Assembly (NCBI GenBank): GCA_040882225.1 | Contig: JBBEBR010000017.1 | Span: 212,266 to 276,265, forward strand | Direction: 5' to 3' | From: Gracilimonas sp040882225 | GTDB taxonomy: Bacteria > Bacteroidota > Rhodothermia > Balneolales > Balneolaceae | Length of the DNA stretch: 64,000 nt | Shown here: piece after piece, positions 20,201-28,237 of the stretch | Layout: each line of letters begins with the position of its first letter | How positions within the stretch are numbered: the first letter of the stretch is position 1 | Notes under the pieces: model-generated | The model's input: only the letters and a program-made list of their open reading frames with translations | What the model was told of the DNA's origin: nothing | Database searches by the model: none | Translations under genes and position numbers: made by a program

Positions 20201-22896
20201 AAGAAGACCAGCAGAAGACGTATGGCGAAGATGATCCCGAATTTATATTCGAAATTGTTGGCTTTGGCCATGACGATGATGAATCCATACTCAGTGGAAC
20301 GCTTTCACGGGAAGAAGGGGAGCAAGCTGGAACCTACGAAATCACTCTCGGCAACATGGAAGCCAGTGATAATTACCAGCTCTCCATTGAAAGCGCTGAA
20401 TTCACCATTAATCGGGCTGAGCTGGTGTTAGAGGCGGACTCCGGACTCACAAAATTTGTTGGCGAGGCCGATTCAGTGTTCACTTATCAGTACAGTGGCT
20501 TTGCCTTTGATGATGAGGAATCCTTGTTTGAAGGGGCTCTATCCAGAGAAGAAGGGGAAGGGTTTGGCAGCTACGCAATCACCCTTGGCACTCTGAGTGC
20601 GGGTACTAATTATAGCATCACCTTTACCGGAGCCGAGTTCAGAATCCTCAGGACCTCCCCGGTTATAGTGGAGCGAAGTCCAGAAACAGATGCTCCTGAG
20701 GCTGCTTTGGATGTAGCAATATATGCCGACTTCGATCAGGAAATACGTGTAGGGGATGAAACAAAGATTACACTTGCTGATGAGACGGGGCAGCCGGTTG
20801 AAGTCACCGTTGAATCTGACGGAGAGCGGGTCGAGCTGACCCATGATGGTCTTTCGACGGTTACACAATACAGAGTAGAATTTGAAGCAGGTGCCATCGA
20901 AAATATGGACAGCATTGCCAATGCTGCCATGAGCTGGTCATTTACAACCATTGTACAAATTCCAGAACCCGTGGTGCTTTCTTCGCCGGCCGATAGCACG
21001 GGATCAGTGAGCCTCACGCAGTCGCTGGACTTCAACTGGCAGGAAGAAGGTGTGGCCGAAAGCTACGAATTCAAACTTTCGACCGATCCTGAATTCACCG
21101 AGCCTATCTATGAGTCAGGTGCTATAGAAGATGAATCTCTTGTTTACGGGGATCCACTTACACCAGGGCAGGGATATTTTTGGCGAGTCAGAGCGGTAAA
21201 TAAAGCCGGCACCGGGCCGTGGTCAGAGCCGGGATTGTTTGTGACCAGTTTGGCCACTCCTGTACTGACATTCCCTGAAGACGATGCCGTGGAAATAAGC
21301 ACCGCCCCGAACCTGCAGTGGGAGAAAGGGATCGAGGCATCCACCTCAAACCTGCGATTTAGTTCGGATAGTTTATTTGTTGAAGACGTTATAGATGTTG
21401 TTGCTGAGAGCAACGCATATTTAGTCGAGGCACTCGATGCTGAACAAACCTATTACTGGCAGGTGCGCGACTCGGCGGTTATCAGCGGTGTGTCTACCCT
21501 AAGTGATTCCAGTGGAATATATGCCTTTACCACCCGCCCCGACCCCGAAGATACCGAAGACGAGCCGGTAACGGTTACCATCAACTTTGGGAATACTTCC
21601 GGGAGTGGTGAGCCGGGCGAGCCAGGAGGAAATCCGGATGAGCAAACTGCCCCTCAACAGATCGATTACCGTATGGTAGGCCTGCCCGGCACCGATGGTA
21701 TTCGCCTGGATGAGTTTTTTGAAGGCCCGTATCGCGATGGGTGGAGAGCCTTTTACGAGACCGGGGCCGAGACCAATTTTTACGATGAATATGAAGAGGA
21801 CGATCCCCGCTTCACCTTTACCCCGGGGCTGGGTTTCTGGATGCTGAGCACCGATATTATAGCCGATGAGTTTTCCTTTTCCGCCGTCCAGACCGATGCC
21901 GCAGACACCTATGGCATCGCGGTGCACCCAGGCTGGAACATCATTGCGAATCCTTTCCAAAGCCCGGTGGAGTGGAGTCTGGTGGAGTCTTTTAATGAGA
22001 TCAGTAGTCCGTTATATGGCTATGCCCAAGCGTTTGTTCAGGTGGATACCTTGCAGCCCTTTGCCGGCTACTACTACTATAATGATCCGGCTTTAGATAA
22101 AGACAACTTATATATCCCGTATACCGGCTATGATCAGCGGGGTACGGCGAAAGTGGCCTCAAAAGCGGATGAACTTCTAAAAGATACGCCTCAGATAAAA
22201 CTTATCCTAAGTTCTAAAGAGCAGGCAATAAGTGAGGTAAACCTTATCACTAACCTGCCGGCGACTAAATCCGGTGGCATCAACCTTGACAGGCTGCATC
22301 CTAATCTGGAACAGGCGAAGAGCGGGATGGTGGTAACAGGTGATCAGGCCTCACGCTTGCGCTATAACCGAATGGAGGTTGAGCCAGCCGGCGATCTTCC
22401 GTACCACCTTGAGGCTAAAACCGATGTGGGGCGCCACTATAGTTGGAGCCTGAAAACCGTTAACCAGCCAGACGGTGAGGCGGTATTGCTGGTCAATAAG
22501 GCCACTCTGGCTTCTTTTATAGTAACCAGCGGCCAACCGGCCAGAGTAAAAGCGACCGAGCCGATTTCACGATTCGAGTTGTTTATAGGAGATGAGCAGG
22601 AGTTGCTTGAGAAGCAGGAATCACTGTTGCCAGCCACCTTTGAACTCTCTCAAAATTACCCGAACCCGTTTAACCCGGCTACCAATATCCGGTTCTCGGT
22701 GCCTGAGCGGGCGCAGGTGACTCTGGAGATCTACGACATCCTGGGCCGCAAGGTGCAGACTCTGGTTAGCCAGGCTATGCAACCGGGTTGGCATGTGGTC
22801 AGCTGGAACGCCTCACAACTGTCGAGTGGGATGTACCTGTACCGCCTGCAGGCCGGAAATGCAGTCTTCACCAAGAAATTAACCCTTATCAAGTAA
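17257..22896 (+). CDS. giant MBG-repeat secreted adhesin, C-terminal part after the assembly gap
   Basis: Coding resumes in frame at 17257 (TGANLEITPK); the ATG at 17377 is internal, not a start. 1,879 residues: about eleven MBG repeats (KVYGxxDPxxTY variants, gradually diverging toward the C-terminus) interleaved with three YDG repeats, a Big_5-like Ig domain (about 20655-20955, SPVIVERSPETDAPEAALD), two FN3-like segments with SPADSTGSVSLTQSLDFNW-type starts, a region resembling the shared pre-tail domain of neighbouring proteins (GWNIIANPF...GYYYYN), and the type IX sorting tail (NYPNPFNPATNIRFSVPE through SSGMYLYRLQAG to TKKLTLIK). The tail predicts outer-membrane translocation and surface attachment. 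Blocks of several hundred bases recur almost unchanged at 16.6, 17.5 and 18.5 kb. Confidence 0.92.
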   Translation, partial: TGANLEITPKTLTITADAALTKVYGQDDPELTYQITEGELVDGESLTGELEREAGENAGSYAIIQGDLAAGSNYSISFTSADFAITPKTLSIAANAGQNKVYGETDPTFTYSANGFEFTDDEDVINGSLSRESGDDVGDYALEIGDLDVGDNYTIDYTGADFQITQRTLNLSNFTADGKTYDGTTELTGAGFEDDRVGGDELAFTYDVGFVSANAGTGVAVNYTNLAISGGADQDNYELASTTGSATANITQRELTIVADGQTKVYGAADPGLTYQITEVELVEGESLEGELSRESGEGVESYAITQGDLTAGDNYTMDYTGADLEITRKELTVTVDAGLTKVYGQDDPELTYSATGFSDDDDENENIFSGSLSRASGETVGTYEITQGDLVANGNYSISFTSDNLEITPKTLAVTANAGQNKVYGETDPTFTYSANGFEFTDDEDVINGSLSRESGDDVGDYALEIGDLDVGDNYTIDYTGADFQITQRTLNLSNFTADGKTYDGTTELTGAGFEDDRVGGDELAFTYDVGFVSANAGTGVAVNYTNLAISGGEDQDNYTLAATTTGSATADINPRALEITADAGQSKVYGEDDPDLNFEITSGSLVVGDELTGTLERATGEAIDTYAISQGDLSAGGNYAISYTGDDFTITPRELTITADNNQSKVYGEADPTFTFNATGFSDGDGVSSILTGALARDAGEDAGDYTITGGDLAAGSNYTITFNSAEFSIDPKTLTVTTDSGLEKIYGDDEPELTFQASGFAGGDDEDILSGVLAREDGENAGGYEILQGDLSTGTNYTIDFEGEAFTITARTLVLSNFTAGDKTYDGNTETQGSFDDDRIGDDGLSFDYQVAFEDKNVGDDKQVEFTQISLGGAFGANYQLESTTGAASASITPQELSIAADDVGKEFGEADPELSYQVTEGELLEGEQLSGSLERQAGEGVGSYAIGRGSLTAGDNYSITFNEAEFTIEGKELLVQAEEDQQKTYGEDDPEFIFEIVGFGHDDDESILSGTLSREEGEQAGTYEITLGNMEASDNYQLSIESAEFTINRAELVLEADSGLTKFVGEADSVFTYQYSGFAFDDEESLFEGALSREEGEGFGSYAITLGTLSAGTNYSITFTGAEFRILRTSPVIVERSPETDAPEAALDVAIYADFDQEIRVGDETKITLADETGQPVEVTVESDGERVELTHDGLSTVTQYRVEFEAGAIENMDSIANAAMSWSFTTIVQIPEPVVLSSPADSTGSVSLTQSLDFNWQEEGVAESYEFKLSTDPEFTEPIYESGAIEDESLVYGDPLTPGQGYFWRVRAVNKAGTGPWSEPGLFVTSLATPVLTFPEDDAVEISTAPNLQWEKGIEASTSNLRFSSDSLFVEDVIDVVAESNAYLVEALDAEQTYYWQVRDSAVISGVSTLSDSSGIYAFTTRPDPEDTEDEPVTVTINFGNTSGSGEPGEPGGNPDEQTAPQQIDYRMVGLPGTDGIRLDEFFEGPYRDGWRAFYETGAETNFYDEYEEDDPRFTFTPGLGFWMLSTDIIADEFSFSAVQTDAADTYGIAVHPGWNIIANPFQSPVEWSLVESFNEISSPLYGYAQAFVQVDTLQPFAGYYYYNDPALDKDNLYIPYTGYDQRGTAKVASKADELLKDTPQIKLILSSKEQAISEVNLITNLPATKSGGINLDRLHPNLEQAKSGMVVTGDQASRLRYNRMEVEPAGDLPYHLEAKTDVGRHYSWSLKTVNQPDGEAVLLVNKATLASFIVTSGQPARVKATEPISRFELFIGDEQELLEKQESLLPATFELSQNYPNPFNPATNIRFSVPERAQVTLEIYDILGRKVQTLVSQAMQPGWHVVSWNASQLSSGMYLYRLQAGNAVFTKKLTLIK

Positions 22897-22908
22897 TTTA
22901 ACATTCCC

Positions 22909-22926
22909 CCGAAGGGGTGCCTTCGG
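22909..22926 (+). other. intercistronic hairpin after the adhesin
   Basis: CCGAAGG-GGTG-CCTTCGG lies between the adhesin stop codon and the small-protein ATG and is followed by A/C-rich sequence without a T-run. A related element (CCCGAAGGGATACCTTTGG) sits at the same place between the RCC1 protein and its PID-CTERM gene. It may set the ratio of the two products or protect the downstream message. Confidence 0.4.
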
Positions 22927-22948
22927 CAAACATTCAAACATTTCCCCC

Positions 22949-23353
22949 ATGAAACCGACAACAACACGAGTACACACCACATTCATAGGTGTAATCATAT
23001 TCTTTTTAATTGGAGTGATGTCCGCCCCTCACAGCTATGGGCAGGAGCGCCTCGATCTTCACCATTTCACGAGTCAGGGCGAGGTTACTCCGGCCTTGAA
23101 CGCGGCGGCCTTCACCATTCCCCTGTTTACAGCGCATGAAACTGAAGCCTTTACAGCTGCCAGCTGGGCACTACGGGAGAGCGAAGGCACACAGGCGCTA
23201 CCCGCCATAGCCCAACAGGAAGAACGCCCCCGCAAAAAACTCTGGTGGATTGTGGGCGGGGCCGCTACTATTGTGGTAACCTCAGCCATACTTTTGAGCA
23301 CCGGCGGCTCCTCATCCGGCGACTACATCCCCGAGCCCCCTGGCAGGCCATGA
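22949..23353 (+). CDS. small exported protein with a C-terminal membrane segment
   Basis: 134 residues, 52 bases after the adhesin stop and in the same orientation, so probably co-transcribed. An N-terminal hydrophobic segment (FIGVIIFFLIGVMS, then HSYGQ) is a likely signal peptide. Near the C-terminus a basic patch (RPRKKLWWIVGG) precedes one transmembrane helix (IVVTSAILLS) and a short GSSSGDYIPEPPGRP end. I do not recognise the family. Position mirrors that of the PID-CTERM peptides after the other giant secreted proteins, but the APIDGGL motif is absent. It may anchor or assist its large neighbour (inference). Confidence 0.75.
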   Translation: MKPTTTRVHTTFIGVIIFFLIGVMSAPHSYGQERLDLHHFTSQGEVTPALNAAAFTIPLFTAHETEAFTAASWALRESEGTQALPAIAQQEERPRKKLWWIVGGAATIVVTSAILLSTGGSSSGDYIPEPPGRP

Positions 23354-23733
23354 CATGATCTGAATAGAATAGAGGAGGCACAGCCTCTTCGGGCGTTTCA
23401 CCCCAAACCCTATCAATCTCCTGCATAATCCGGTTCACTTACCCCTCGTAACAAAGCTCCAGCTTCCAGTCTGTAATCGCCGTCATCGCGAGGAGCGGAT
23501 GCGACGCGGTGATCTCCCTTTGAGGATTCCAATGCCTGATCTTTATTCGTTCTTAGTTTGTGGCCACAGGCATTCCAATGGGGGAATCAGGATTTTCGGG
23601 ATTTCAGGATGAGCAGGATTTTTTTGATTTTGAATATCGATCTGACGGGCTTGGAGCCGTCAGACCGAGAAGTGGCTCAAACATCCCCATTCCCAGTTCC
23701 TCCTCACGATGACCGTAAAATATAAAGCCATCA
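23354..23733. other. noncoding convergent region with one REP-like palindrome
   Basis: 380 bases between convergent transcripts. GAGGC-ACA-GCCTC at 23375-23387 could end the adhesin operon. At 23481-23518 is a GTCATCGCGAGGAGCGG...CGACGCGGTGATCTCCC element, a GC-rich dispersed repeat type whose core (CATCGCGAGGAGCGG) also occurs at about 52407. No gene was seen. Confidence 0.5.
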
Positions 23734-23919
23734 TCACTCTGCCTTCTTATCCCGTAATTTCTTCAACGCATACGCTCCGCCGGCGGCGGCGAGGATACTG
23801 AGTCCGCCGTCAATAGGTGCCTGGGAGGGAGGGCTCAACAACTCCGGCTGCGCAAGAGCAGCAGTTGTGGTTATTAAGATGATGGTAAGGGCGAATAAAA
23901 GTATGAGTGTTGTTTTCAT
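23734..23919 (-). CDS. PID-CTERM sorting-domain peptide (copy 1)
   Basis: 61 residues: a signal peptide (MKTTLILLFALTIILITTTA, then ALAQ), about a dozen residues of spacer (PELLSPPSQ), the APIDGGL motif, a short hydrophobic stretch (SILAAAGGAYAL) and a basic end (KKLRDKKAE). This is the layout of PID-CTERM proteins, thought to be handled by an exosortase-like enzyme; none is encoded here. After signal removal almost nothing but the sorting motif remains. The gene lies 78 bases downstream of the 1,369-residue secreted protein, and two close paralogues (31922 and 52571) occupy the same position after other giant secreted proteins. Function unknown. Confidence 0.82.
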   Translation of the reverse strand: MKTTLILLFALTIILITTTAALAQPELLSPPSQAPIDGGLSILAAAGGAYALKKLRDKKAE

Positions 23920-24294
23920 GATTGGAAATTTTGAATGCTGAATTATGAATGTTGAATTAGATCATCCAATTCAACATTCAAAATCCATAATTTATAATTA
24001 CTTGATAAGTGTTAATTTTTTGGTGAAGACTGCATTTCCGGCTTGCAGCCGGTAGATATACATTCCTGAAGACAGACTACTTGCGTCAAAATTAAAGGTG
24101 TGCCGACCAGCTGTCTTGTTTTGCCCATTTAAGAGTGTAGCCACTTTTCGCCCGAGCACATCAAAGACTTCCAATGTAACTTGTCCATTTTGTGGTAACC
24201 CAAAAGCAATGGTCGTACTTGGATTAAACGGGTTTGGATAGTTTTGTTGAAGTTCAACCGTAGTTGGCAAGTCAATAATTGGCTCATTACTAAC
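23909..24294 (-). repeat. 386-bp block identical to 32097-32482
   Basis: By eye the two blocks match base for base at an offset of 8,188. The block covers the PID-CTERM start codon, the whole intercistronic spacer and the last about 99 codons of the secreted protein (the sorting tail). Sequence on either side differs clearly. This points to recent gene conversion or a very recent duplication of the 3' module. Confidence 0.85.
23920..23997 (-). repeat. intercistronic hairpin element (copy 1)
   Basis: The spacer between the secreted-protein stop and the PID-CTERM ATG holds GAATGTTGAATT, nine bases, then AATTCAACATTC: a perfect 12-bp stem. The same element lies at 32108-32185 and, slightly changed, at 52760-52859. 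No T-run follows, so attenuation or mRNA protection is more likely than full termination. Confidence 0.6.
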
Positions 24295-27200
24295 CGAAGT
24301 TCCTGCATTTACCAAGATCGCAAATCTTGAACTTTCTGTTTTGGCTTTCAGCACAGAAGGTGAGAACACCCGATGCTGTGGAGAAGCAAGTTCCTCTGTA
24401 GATTCAGTGGCAGACTTTGTTTTAACTCCCAGATCAAATGAATAGGAAGAGGAGTTAGTAAGATCCGTCTCGATGCCTATTTGGTTATCCAATAGAGTTA
24501 AACTTATACCATCAGGAAGATTTTTAGGTTTCCAACTGAGCACCATTTCGGTGAGGGCGGATGGTGATGCATCCGTACTAAATGAATAATCCAGAGGGAT
24601 AGAAATAGATTCAATCAATGAGGAAGGAAGTGCATTAATATCTAAGCCTGATCCATCTTCTATTGTAGTGAATAAACTCAGATAATAATTATTTAGCGAC
24701 TGCAATTTATAGGCATCCAGTATATCTTTTTCTACCGAAGCATTATCACTAAACATGAGTAAAGATTTAGAAGTGAGTGTTCCATCCGTTAATGTAAATC
24801 CAAGCTGAGAAACGGGCTTTTTTTTATGGAACACTCCACCTGCACTTCGCGCTTCATCGCTTAGCGAAAGAGAAGGAGTTGTTGCATTCGCTTTTACCCA
24901 AAATCCTTGCCACGGGGCAATGAGTCCGTCTCCAAGTGAACCCACTTCGCCGTTCCAAGTTTGGTAGGTCGAGTCCGCATTATTCCACACGTAAATAGAA
25001 GCGTCCAAATTAGAAGAGGCAAGCCCTGAAGTTGCGTCCCAATCAATGGTGGCACCATAGGGATTTCCAACCAGATTCCAGCCGTCGTTGGCAAGTGTGC
25101 CTGAATCGGTGAAGGAAAGCGTGGGGGAAACCGAGCCCGAAGTTTGGGTGCTGTCGACCTGAATCACTTTTGGAAAACCGTCGGGAGTTCCGTCAAAATT
25201 GTCATCATCGTACACGAAGGTGATGAATCCGGTGCCTTGGGGTGGAATATCTGTGGCGTTGGTGATGGAAGTAAATTCCCGAGCCGTTTCGTCCCAGAAA
25301 TAGACATTGGACGCGCCATTCTCGGGAGAATCGGAGCCAGGGAAGCCCTGCGTCCACAATGAATCTAACAATGAACCATAGCTTGCATCCCCAAAAGGAG
25401 AACTCATCATGCGCCAGTCTTCGCTACCGGTGATGAACGTGCCATAAGGATGAGTATCTGCAATCCAACTTACACCATTATCTAATGTTGCTGTATTCGA
25501 AGTAGTGGATTTGTCTGCTATGGAAGTTCCAAATGCATCGTCTAATGGGAGGTACATGATCAATCCACTTTCATCTCCGTTAAGTTTTTGGAACATATTC
25601 TCCATGATTTGATCGGAGGTACGGACTGAATTCCAGATACGAATCTCATCCAATTTTCCGTCCATAAAGCCAGAGCTTGTCCAGTTTAATCGACCTGCAT
25701 TAATTACATTTGTATTGTTAAGAATGGTTCCGCTACCAGAGCCAGTAGTTGCACTGGACACATCCTCTCCGTTTACATACAGTTTTACTGTGGTTCCGTC
25801 GTAGGTAACTGCTAAGTGATACCAGGTATTGAGTTCGGGAATGAAGGTAGAGTTTGCTGCTCTGGAACCATCAGCCGAAATAAATAACGCAGTTATATCG
25901 GTATTTATATCTAACCACCAACCACTACCCGATTCTCCGGTTACGTGTTTTTCTAAAATGCCGTGTCTTTTGTTGGAATCGAGATAAAACCAGGTCTCAA
26001 TAGTGAGGGTTCCTAAATCATCAAAAACGTCGTTATCATTCACCACTAAACTGCCTTCGGAAAAGTTCAGTGCGCGTCCGACAAAACTTTCGTCAAGAGC
26101 TCCGGGCAGGGTTGAATACTCAAATCCTTGTAAATAGGGATATGAGAACCCATCTTCTAAAGTTTCCCAGGTATTTTCGAAATCAAAACCAGTAAACGAA
26201 GATTGTTGACGCATTTGTTCGGTGGTTAAACCTGTACCAACTCCATTATCAGGCCCCCCGGTTTGTGTATTCCAATAGTTATCTGAAGCAGTAGCGTTGT
26301 TACGCCCTATTACCGCGCCATTATAATCAGAATCGGCTGTCACTAAACCGGTTGCATAGTTTTTTAGTACTCTTCCAGAAGCATTATCTGCTACTATTCC
26401 ACCAACATAATTACCAGAGCTGTTTATTGTTAACTGTGAAAAATTATTCTCAACTTTACCTTCTTGTATTGTAGATACAAGTCCGCCAGTATAATTTCCC
26501 ACTGCTGTAATGCTTCCGGTTATGAAACAATTACTAACGGTAGTGTTATAACCATAGAGGGATCCTGCTATTCCCGCCGTATAGTAATTCCCTGTTATAT
26601 TTACATCAATTAAACCAAGGTTTTGAATTTTTGCACTATTAGTTATTACTCCAAAAAGGCTTATATAGTTTTGGTTGGCTCTATTCATATAAAGTCCGGT
26701 AATGGCAAAACCGCCTCCATCAAAATTACCGGTAAAAAATGAACCATAGTCTCCCATAGGTTCAAATCCATTGCCTGAATTCCAAAACTTCCCACCTTCT
26801 GTTCCTGATGCTGAAGTTAAATCGAGATCATTCATGAGCACATAATTACTACCAAGATTTGCCCGAATAGCATGTAGCTGCTCTATGGTTGAAACTTGAA
26901 ATGGATCTCCACTACTTCCATCACCCTCAGTAATAATGAAGCCGGGACCTGGACTTTGTAAATTATCCTGAAGAATTGGAAAATTCGCATTTCCTAAAAG
27001 TTGCCAGATATTGATAAAATCAAAATCAGAGAAAAATGCCTGATCCCGCATCTCATCTGTTGTACGCCCAGTAACACCCGTAGAAGTACCTAAGCCAACA
27101 GCAGTTGAGGTTCCACTGGTGGTTGTATTCCAGTAATTGCCTGATACCGTTCCACTTGTCTTTTTGCCTAAAAATCCACCCACATTTGTGGTACCCGTTG

Positions 27201-28107
27201 CCGTACCGATGGAATAATTTTTAGTTAATGTTGTAATGGCGGCTGAGGGGTTCTCAATTTCCCCAATAAAACCACCCACATTAGTAGTTCCAGTGGCATT
27301 TCCTGTAGAATAATTGTTCTGAATAGTTCCCCCATAATGCTTTCCTATAAAACCGCCAACTGCTGTATTACCTGAAGCCGTACCTATTGCATAACTTTTC
27401 TCGATAGTACCTCTTTCGTTTCTGCCCGCAAAATTCCCCACATTGGAGTATCCGCTTACAGAGCCAGAGAAATTAGTGGATGTAATTGTCCCATAGTACA
27501 AAAGACCTACAATACCTCCGATATCTGTGTTCACTCCTGAAACTGTAGCTGAGGAAGTGCTGTTTGTAATTTGGGAATTTGTGACACCAACCAAGCCTCC
27601 AGTTGTATTACTACCAGTTACAGAACCACTTGACGAGCAATTTAAAAGTTCACTTTGTCCTCCTCCCAGTTCTCCCGCAAAGGCTCCTACATACACTGAC
27701 CCTGTAATATTTACGTCGTTTAGAGTTAGATTTTTAATGATAGCATCATTGGTATATCCAAATAAGCCGATATAATTGATGGAAGAGCGATTAATGAATA
27801 AATTTGATATGCTTTTGTTGTTACCATCATACTGCCCCGTAAACTTGGTGGTTGAATTACCTATTGGTGTAAATCCAGCTCCCGAGTCCCATCCTGATGA
27901 AGCTGAAGCATCTATATTTGAAATTTGGTTAAAATATTTGTCCCATGAGCTTGAATTTTGAGTAATCCAGTATAAATTATTCAAGCTGGAGATTAGATAG
28001 GGATCTCCACTGGTTCCGCTGCCTGATGGAGCTGAGGCTGTTTGAGCCATTAAGATGGAAGAGCTTGCAATAAAGAAAGTAGCAAGTAAGAGTATTCGAA
28101 CGATCAT
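23998..28107 (-). CDS. GLUG-repeat and LamG-domain secreted protein with type IX sorting tail (cassette 1)
   Basis: 1,369 residues from ATG 28107 with a signal peptide (MIVRILLLATFFIASSSILM, then AQ). Two successive GLUG modules follow, each opening with a GSGTSGDPYLI/GDGSSGDPFQV segment, then a GxxFTGxxDGxxxxIxxLxxNR segment and repeats like VGGFIGK..GTIQNNYSTGNATG, likely a beta-helix. Then a LamG-like domain (about 680-880, WYHLAVTYDGTTVKLYVNG), a conserved region shared with the other secreted proteins here (about 883-1130, SLWTQGFPGSD, GWNLVGNPYGATIDWD, PWQGFWVKA) and the sorting tail (about 1283-1369, PNPFNPSTTIAFGLPQ to TKKLTLIK). It should reach the cell surface through type IX secretion. 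Divergent from hybrid sensor B, which probably controls it, and followed by a PID-CTERM gene. Binding target unknown. Confidence 0.92.
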   Translation of the reverse strand: MIVRILLLATFFIASSSILMAQTASAPSGSGTSGDPYLISSLNNLYWITQNSSSWDKYFNQISNIDASASSGWDSGAGFTPIGNSTTKFTGQYDGNNKSISNLFINRSSINYIGLFGYTNDAIIKNLTLNDVNITGSVYVGAFAGELGGGQSELLNCSSSGSVTGSNTTGGLVGVTNSQITNSTSSATVSGVNTDIGGIVGLLYYGTITSTNFSGSVSGYSNVGNFAGRNERGTIEKSYAIGTASGNTAVGGFIGKHYGGTIQNNYSTGNATGTTNVGGFIGEIENPSAAITTLTKNYSIGTATGTTNVGGFLGKKTSGTVSGNYWNTTTSGTSTAVGLGTSTGVTGRTTDEMRDQAFFSDFDFINIWQLLGNANFPILQDNLQSPGPGFIITEGDGSSGDPFQVSTIEQLHAIRANLGSNYVLMNDLDLTSASGTEGGKFWNSGNGFEPMGDYGSFFTGNFDGGGFAITGLYMNRANQNYISLFGVITNSAKIQNLGLIDVNITGNYYTAGIAGSLYGYNTTVSNCFITGSITAVGNYTGGLVSTIQEGKVENNFSQLTINSSGNYVGGIVADNASGRVLKNYATGLVTADSDYNGAVIGRNNATASDNYWNTQTGGPDNGVGTGLTTEQMRQQSSFTGFDFENTWETLEDGFSYPYLQGFEYSTLPGALDESFVGRALNFSEGSLVVNDNDVFDDLGTLTIETWFYLDSNKRHGILEKHVTGESGSGWWLDINTDITALFISADGSRAANSTFIPELNTWYHLAVTYDGTTVKLYVNGEDVSSATTGSGSGTILNNTNVINAGRLNWTSSGFMDGKLDEIRIWNSVRTSDQIMENMFQKLNGDESGLIMYLPLDDAFGTSIADKSTTSNTATLDNGVSWIADTHPYGTFITGSEDWRMMSSPFGDASYGSLLDSLWTQGFPGSDSPENGASNVYFWDETAREFTSITNATDIPPQGTGFITFVYDDDNFDGTPDGFPKVIQVDSTQTSGSVSPTLSFTDSGTLANDGWNLVGNPYGATIDWDATSGLASSNLDASIYVWNNADSTYQTWNGEVGSLGDGLIAPWQGFWVKANATTPSLSLSDEARSAGGVFHKKKPVSQLGFTLTDGTLTSKSLLMFSDNASVEKDILDAYKLQSLNNYYLSLFTTIEDGSGLDINALPSSLIESISIPLDYSFSTDASPSALTEMVLSWKPKNLPDGISLTLLDNQIGIETDLTNSSSYSFDLGVKTKSATESTEELASPQHRVFSPSVLKAKTESSRFAILVNAGTSVSNEPIIDLPTTVELQQNYPNPFNPSTTIAFGLPQNGQVTLEVFDVLGRKVATLLNGQNKTAGRHTFNFDASSLSSGMYIYRLQAGNAVFTKKLTLIK

Positions 28108-28173
28108 GATTTTACCCAGTTTTATAAAAAGACTTATGGTTTGATAACTACTTGAAAGATTAGCTTAATTTAT

Positions 28174-28215
28174 CTTTGAATATGTTCCGTAAATCTTTAA
28201 AATCGTTCCGATACC
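28174..28215. promoter_or_regulatory. 21-bp direct-repeat operator, cassette 1
   Basis: CTTTGAATATGTTCCGTA starts at 28174 and CTTTAAAATCGTTCCGATA at 28195. They are exactly 21 bp apart and agree at 12 of the first 16 positions (CTTT, AA, GTTCCG). The pair lies 67 bases from the secreted-protein start and 43 from the sensor start. The homologous region of cassette 2 has the same motif at the same distances. A two-turn direct repeat fits an AraC-type dimer. Confidence 0.65.
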
Positions 28216-28237
28216 ATATTCTAACTATTCTGGGCGA

